This document shows, in pieces, positions 5,605-9,405 of a stretch of 9,405 bases of DNA. A model generated the notes under the pieces. It did no database searches. It had not been told where the DNA came from and saw only the letters and a program-made list of their open reading frames with translations. Position 1 is the stretch's first letter. The number at the start of each line of letters is the position of its first letter. The stretch comes from an uncultured Clostridia bacterium. GTDB lineage: Bacteria > Bacillota_A > Clostridia > Oscillospirales > Oscillospiraceae. A program made the translations under genes and the position numbers. The stretch spans positions 1 to 9,405 of the forward strand of contig CAMKAP010000068.1 in NCBI GenBank assembly GCA_946410505.1, in the 5' to 3' direction.

Positions 5605-6678
5605 TTACAGTATAATGAGTTCCATCTTGGGGGCCTTGGTGATGACCTCGGCGCCGTCGGCGCGCAGGATCATCACGTCCTCAATGCGCACGCCGAACTT
5701 CCCGGGCAGATAGATGCCGGGCTCGGCGGAGCAGAGATCGTTTTCCGCCATCAGCGCCTCACCCCGGGGGCCTGCCATGGGCGGCTCATGGATGTCAAGG
5801 CCCAGGCTGTGGCCGAAGCCGTGGCCGAAATAGGGGCCGTAGCCCGCGTCCTCGATGACCTTGCGGGCGGCGCCGTCAATGACCTTGCCGGGGATGCCGG
5901 CGCGGGCGGCGGCGATGCCGGCCAGCTGCGCTTCGAGCACAATATGGTAAATGTTCTTCATCTCCTCGGTGGCGCTGCCCACCGCCACGGTGCGGGTCAT
6001 ATCGGAGCAGTAACCGCCGGAGAGAGAGCCGAAGTCCATGGTGACGAAATCGCCCTCGCGGATCACCGTGTCACCGGGGACGCCGTGGGGCAGGGAGGTG
6101 TTTTTACCGGTGACGACAATGGGATCGAAGGAGTTGCCCTCGCTTCCGTGGCGCAGCATGCGGTACACCAGCTCCGCCGCCACCTCCTTCTCGGTCATGC
6201 CGGGGCGGATGATCTGCAGCGTCTCCTCCAGGGCCGCCTCACTGATGCGCTGGGCGCGGATCATGCAGGCGATCTCTTCCTCGTTCTTGGAGGCGCGCAG
6301 CGTCGTCAGGATCTCCTGCGCGGGCGTAAGCTCCAGCCCCAGGCGCTTCTGATAGGCAAGATACGCGCCGTAGCTGAGCTTCTGCTCCTCGCCGCCCAGG
6401 CGCCGGACATTATTCTCCTTCAGCGCCGCGCTGATGCGCGCCATCAGCGGGTGCTGCCCGTCGAACTGCTGCACGGTGACACAGGAGTCCACGGCCTTTT
6501 CGGCCGCCTCAATATAGCGGGAGTCGGTGATCAGATAGGCCCGCTCCCTGGTGACCACCACCGCGCCGTCGGTAATGGGGAAGCCCGCGGCGTAGCGCTG
6601 GTTCTTTTCGTCGGTGATCAAAAGCGCGTCCAGATCCTTCTCGACGAGCTGCTGCTGGATTCTTGCGATGTTGTTCAT
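5605..6678 (-). CDS. M24 family metallopeptidase, Xaa-Pro aminopeptidase-like
   Basis: This is a cytosolic (no signal peptide) two-metal aminopeptidase of the pita-bread fold, likely acting on peptides with proline at the second position. At 357 residues it has an N-terminal creatinase-like domain (about 1-125) and a catalytic domain. All five expected metal ligands are visible: D215 (TMDFG), D226 (CSDMTRT), H290 (GHGFGH), E319 (AEPGIY) and E333 (RIED). The supporting histidines H198 (LPHG) and H297 (DIHE) are also present. The ATG at 6678 overlaps the kinase stop codon as ATGA, and a GAGGAG lies 8 bases upstream inside the kinase gene, so translation is probably coupled. Substrate specificity (aminopeptidase P versus prolidase) cannot be settled from sequence alone; the compact length fits the short Bacillota aminopeptidases. 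A 291-bp gap separates it from hprK. Confidence 0.92.
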   Translation of the reverse strand: MNNIARIQQQLVEKDLDALLITDEKNQRYAAGFPITDGAVVVTRERAYLITDSRYIEAAEKAVDSCVTVQQFDGQHPLMARISAALKENNVRRLGGEEQKLSYGAYLAYQKRLGLELTPAQEILTTLRASKNEEEIACMIRAQRISEAALEETLQIIRPGMTEKEVAAELVYRMLRHGSEGNSFDPIVVTGKNTSLPHGVPGDTVIREGDFVTMDFGSLSGGYCSDMTRTVAVGSATEEMKNIYHIVLEAQLAGIAAARAGIPGKVIDGAARKVIEDAGYGPYFGHGFGHSLGLDIHEPPMAGPRGEALMAENDLCSAEPGIYLPGKFGVRIEDVMILRADGAEVITKAPKMELIIL

Positions 6679-8072
6679 ATGCCTGTCTCCTCTTCTGTTG
6701 CCCGCGGGAGCGTCACGATAAACTTCGATCCCTGCGGTTTATTCTGACCGACCGCGATGCTGCCACCGTGGGCCTGCACCGCGTCGTGTACGATACTTAA
6801 ACCGAGACCGTTGCCGCCGGTGGCTCGGGAGCGGGCCTTGTCCACGCGGTAGAAGCGGTCAAAAATGTTGAGCCGGTCGGCCTCGGGGATGCCGATGCCG
6901 GTGTCCGCCACCTCGATCTCCACCGTCTCCGGCGTACCGCGGACGATAAGATCCACCGTCCCCTCGGGGACGTTATACTTGATGGCGTTCTCGGTGAGGT
7001 TAAAAATGATCTTGACGAGCTCATCCGGGCTGCCCATGACGACGCAGCCGTCGTCCAGCGCGGCGCTGAGCCGAACGCTGTGCTCCTGGGCCAGAGGACG
7101 CAGCAGCACCAGCGCGTCCTGGGCGGCCTGGCTCACATCCGAGGGCTCGGGCACAAAGCCGATCCCGTCGTCCATGCGGCTTAAGTCCAGCAGATCCTCG
7201 GTGGTGCGCTGCAGGCGCTGGGCCTCATGGCCGATGTCCGCGGCAAATTCCCGCACGGTCTCGCTGTCCATGTCGTTCTGCACGATGCTGTCCGACAGCA
7301 GGCGGATGGAGGCCAGCGGGGTCTTGAGCTCGTGGGATGCGTCGGAGACGAAGCGGCGGCGCTGTTTCTCGGTGGTCTCCAGGCGCTCGGTGAGCAGGTT
7401 GAACTCCTGCCCCAGCTCGCTGATCTCGTCCTGCCCGCGGACGGGGTGGCGGTAGGCGTAGTCTCCCCCGGCGACCACCCGCATGGAGCGCACAAGGTCC
7501 TGAAGGCGGCGCATCAGGGCCAGCACGAAGCTGCCCGAGAGCAGGAGCGCCGCGATGCTGATGGTGAAGGACAGCACACGGATACGGCTCTGGATACCAT
7601 AAATGATCTCGGCACGCTCGCTGTCATGCTCGCAGAGATAGACTGCTCCCGTGATGGTGCCCTGGGCGCTCATGGGTACGGCATAGCTGCTGGAGAAGGC
7701 GGCCTCGTTCAGGCGGGAGCGAAAGATGGTCTTGCTGTCGTGCAGGGCGGTCAGCACGTCCTCGATCTGGACCGTGCCGCCCGAGGGTCCGCCGTCGTCA
7801 TAGATCACCGTTCCCTCCCGGTCGGCCACCAGGATGCGGCTGTAGCCGCTGATGTCCAGAAAGGTGAGCACCTCGGCCACACTCTGGCGCGTGAGATGGT
7901 CCAGGCCGGACAGGGACGAGGCCACCACGGAGGCGGCCGCCGCCATGGAGCTGCGCTTTTCCTCATAGACAGCGTCCCGGGAGGAGACGAGCGGATAGGT
8001 ATTCAGAAGCAGCAGCAGGATCAGCAGCAGCGCCGCGAGAAAGGCAAAAAAACGAAATCGTATGCTGTGCAT
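6675..8072 (-). CDS. Membrane sensor histidine kinase (PhoR/HisKA type)
   Basis: The 465-residue protein has a first membrane segment at about residues 9-30, an external sensor region to about 165, a second membrane segment near 166-188, and a HAMP linker to about 240. The dimerisation and phosphoacceptor domain has SDASHELKTPLASIRLL with H247. The ATPase domain shows the N box (NLTENAIKYN around 358-367), DTGIGIP (390-396), FDRFYRVDKARS, and a GGNGLGLSI glycine box (419-427). It is a complete canonical kinase without a PAS domain. It autophosphorylates on His and passes phosphate to the regulator encoded 9 bp upstream. The external region is not recognisable as a named sensor domain and the ligand is unknown. 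Its neighbours in wall metabolism hint at an envelope signal, which is inference. The stop codon overlaps the start of the M24 peptidase. Confidence 0.95.
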   Translation of the reverse strand: MHSIRFRFFAFLAALLLILLLLLNTYPLVSSRDAVYEEKRSSMAAAASVVASSLSGLDHLTRQSVAEVLTFLDISGYSRILVADREGTVIYDDGGPSGGTVQIEDVLTALHDSKTIFRSRLNEAAFSSSYAVPMSAQGTITGAVYLCEHDSERAEIIYGIQSRIRVLSFTISIAALLLSGSFVLALMRRLQDLVRSMRVVAGGDYAYRHPVRGQDEISELGQEFNLLTERLETTEKQRRRFVSDASHELKTPLASIRLLSDSIVQNDMDSETVREFAADIGHEAQRLQRTTEDLLDLSRMDDGIGFVPEPSDVSQAAQDALVLLRPLAQEHSVRLSAALDDGCVVMGSPDELVKIIFNLTENAIKYNVPEGTVDLIVRGTPETVEIEVADTGIGIPEADRLNIFDRFYRVDKARSRATGGNGLGLSIVHDAVQAHGGSIAVGQNKPQGSKFIVTLPRATEEETGI

Positions 8073-8081
8073 GGCATTCTC

Positions 8082-8771
8082 TCACTTTTCGTTGAAGAAG
8101 TACCCCACGCCCCACTTGGTGATGATATAACGGGGATTGGCGGGGTCCAGCTCCAGCTTTTCGCGCAGGCGGCGGATATGCACGTCCACTGTGCGGGTGT
8201 CGCCCTGGTACTCATAGCCCCAGACCAGGTCCAGCAGCACCTCGCGGCTGTAGACCTTGCCGGGATTTTTCATCAGGAAGAGGATCAGATCGAACTCTTT
8301 CATGGTCAGATCCACAGCCTCCCCCGCCCGATAGGCGGTGCGGCGCTCCTCGTCCACGGCGATGTGCCCACGCTGCAGAACGCTCCCGTTCTCGCTGACG
8401 GCGCTGGCCGTCATGGATGCACGGCGCAGCAGGGCCCGCACCCGGGCCTTGAGCTCCAGAATGTCAAAGGGCTTGGTCACATAGTCGTCCGCGCCGGACT
8501 CGAAGCCCATCAGCAGGTCCGCGCGCTCGCTGCGGGCGGTGAGCATGATGATGGGTACGGTGGAAAAGCTGCGGATCTCCTGGGCGCTCTGCAGCCCGTC
8601 CTTGCCGGGCATCATCAGATCCAGGATAATGAGATCGTAATTGCCGCTGCGGGCCATGGTGACCGCATCCTCCCCGTTGTAGGCCGCGTCCACGCTGTAG
8701 CCCTCGTTTTCCAGATTGAATTTAATGCCTTTCACCAGCAGTTTCTCGTCATCTACAACCAGGATTTTCAT
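8082..8771 (-). CDS. OmpR/PhoB family response regulator
   Basis: The 229-residue product has a receiver domain (1 to about 115) and a winged-helix DNA-binding domain (about 130-226). Receiver landmarks are the acidic pair D7-D8, phosphoacceptor D51 in LIILDLMMPGKDG, T78 in IIMLTAR and K100 in DDYVTKPF. The effector domain ends with the family pattern LLDLVWGYEYQGDTRTVDVHIRRLR and ITKWGVGYFF. ATG at 8771 is preceded by GGAGAG 5 bases upstream. It is the first gene of the minus-strand series, followed by its kinase after 9 bp, and faces a carboxypeptidase gene across a promoter region. It resembles PhoB and WalR at this level. I do not assign either name, because the partner kinase lacks a PAS domain and no walH or walI genes follow. 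Confidence 0.95.
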   Translation of the reverse strand: MKILVVDDEKLLVKGIKFNLENEGYSVDAAYNGEDAVTMARSGNYDLIILDLMMPGKDGLQSAQEIRSFSTVPIIMLTARSERADLLMGFESGADDYVTKPFDILELKARVRALLRRASMTASAVSENGSVLQRGHIAVDEERRTAYRAGEAVDLTMKEFDLILFLMKNPGKVYSREVLLDLVWGYEYQGDTRTVDVHIRRLREKLELDPANPRYIITKWGVGYFFNEK

Positions 8772-8791
8772 TGGCGCTCTCCATATTTAAG

Positions 8792-8820
8792 TTGCAATTC
8801 TTTTCCGCAAACCGTATAAT
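8792..8820 (+). promoter_or_regulatory. Sigma-A type promoter for the carboxypeptidase gene
   Basis: TTGCAA (8792-8797) and a perfect TATAAT (8815-8820) are separated by 17 bp. A transcript would start near 8827, leaving a leader of about 66 bases before the ATG at 8893. The region is AT-rich against a GC-rich genome, which adds weight. Confidence 0.75.
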
Positions 8821-8826
8821 AGACTC

Positions 8827-8867
8827 TACCACGTTTACCACATACAACTACAATTATACTATACCAC
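8827..8867. promoter_or_regulatory. Three TACCAC copies, possible operator
   Basis: TACCAC occurs at 8827-8832, 8836-8841 and 8862-8867, all in the same direction, in the divergent promoter region. The first copy sits at the predicted start site of the plus-strand promoter and the third lies just upstream of the minus-strand -10 box. OmpR-type regulators bind direct repeats, so self-regulation by the adjacent regulator is a fair guess, but the 9 and 26 base spacings are not the usual arrangement. Confidence 0.35.
8853..8858 (-). promoter_or_regulatory. -10 element of the likely promoter for the two-component genes
   Basis: The minus strand reads TATAAT here. The -35 position 16-17 bp upstream is only T-rich (TTTTTC, 8875-8880), a poor match to TTGACA, so the promoter may be weak or activator-dependent. 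A transcript would start near 8846, with a leader of about 75 bases before the response regulator start. Confidence 0.5.
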
Positions 8868-8892
8868 ATTCCGCGAAAAACGGGAGAGCAAA

Positions 8893-9405
8893 ATGAAAAA
8901 AATCCGACTTTTCTCCTTTCTTCTCTGTATTTCCCTGTTCTGTACGCTCTTCGCCCCCTCCGCCGCCGCGCTGGGCGCCCCGACGCTGGACGGGCAGGCC
9001 GCCCTGGTGGTGGATCTGGACTCCGGCCGCTTTCTCTACGCCATGAACGCCGAGCAGCAGCGCGCCCCCGCAAGTCTCACCAAGGTGATGACCGTGCTGC
9101 TGGCGCTGGAGGCCGTGGACCGGGGGGACGTGTCTCTGAGCGACACGGTCACCGCTCAGAACGACTGCCGGGAGGGACTCGGCGAGGACAGCAGCACCGC
9201 GGGCATCATCCCCGGCGTGCAGCTGAGCCTGCGGGAGCTTCTATACTGCGCGATGGTGGGCTCGGCCAATGAGGCCTGCAATGTGATCGGCAGCTATCTC
9301 TCCGGCAGTGTCAGCGCCTTTGTGGACCGGATGAACCAGCGCGCCGCGCAGCTCGGCTGCGTGAACACCCACTTCGTCAACACCAACGGCCTGCCCGCCG
9401 AGGGG
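8893..9405 (+). CDS. D-Ala-D-Ala carboxypeptidase (peptidase S11, low-molecular-weight PBP), N-terminal part
   Basis: The first 171 codons are present and the gene runs off the right edge. The product starts with a signal peptide (MKKIRLF, a hydrophobic core, cleavage likely after the SAAA near residue 26), so it is exported. It then carries the penicillin-binding SxxK motif as S61-L-T-K64 (PASLTKVMT) and a second motif SAN at 124-126 (SGN in many relatives). The third motif, KTG, lies beyond the window. Such enzymes remove the terminal D-Ala from peptidoglycan stem peptides; DacF- and DacA-type relatives are common in spore formers, and the subtype cannot be fixed here. GGAGAG lies just before the ATG, and a good promoter is found at 8792-8820. 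It is divergent from the two-component genes, a plausible but unproven regulatory target. Confidence 0.93.
   Translation, partial: MKKIRLFSFLLCISLFCTLFAPSAAALGAPTLDGQAALVVDLDSGRFLYAMNAEQQRAPASLTKVMTVLLALEAVDRGDVSLSDTVTAQNDCREGLGEDSSTAGIIPGVQLSLRELLYCAMVGSANEACNVIGSYLSGSVSAFVDRMNQRAAQLGCVNTHFVNTNGLPAEG

Noticed and set aside
8082..8771. Naming the regulator and kinase WalR/WalK
   Set aside because: The kinase lacks a PAS domain and the usual walH, walI and walJ neighbours are absent; the sequence supports only the OmpR/PhoR families.
7227..8819. 530-codon plus-strand open frame opposite the two-component genes
   Set aside because: It covers both the regulator and kinase genes antisense, with no recognisable domain.

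Overview
This window looks like chromosomal DNA from a GC-rich member of the Clostridia, probably Oscillospiraceae-like. The basis is a Bacillota-type gene set (HPr kinase HprK, WhiA, RapZ, type II MurB, DnaE) with strongly G/C-biased codons and short AT-rich promoter regions. The family assignment is inference. I see no rRNA, tRNA, CRISPR array, phage gene or transposase.

Layout, read along the minus strand from right to left: an OmpR-type response regulator (8771-8082) and its histidine kinase (8072-6675); an M24 aminopeptidase whose start codon overlaps the kinase stop (6678-5605); HPr kinase/phosphorylase hprK (5313-4375); murB (3994-2978); rapZ (2952-2095); whiA (2053-1145); and the N-terminal 352 codons of dnaE (1058 to the left edge). 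A penicillin-binding D-Ala-D-Ala carboxypeptidase is divergent on the plus strand (8893 to the right edge) and is cut by the window. The two-component pair and this carboxypeptidase share a 121-bp intergenic region with a promoter on each side and three TACCAC copies.

Functionally the block joins envelope synthesis (MurB, the carboxypeptidase, a membrane sensor kinase), carbon and amino-sugar signalling (HprK, RapZ), a cell-cycle or division regulator (WhiA) and the replicative polymerase. The murB-rapZ-whiA-dnaE part resembles known Bacillota neighbourhoods, but glmR (yvcK), often between rapZ and whiA, is absent.

The least ordinary features are non-coding. hprK lies between two oppositely oriented copies of a ~78-bp structured repeat, each in a gene-free gap of about 300-380 bp. 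whiA lies between two oppositely oriented tracts of a 7-bp tandem repeat, whose 25-bp cores match at 23 positions as inverted repeats. No clearly new protein system is visible; every gene belongs to a recognisable family.
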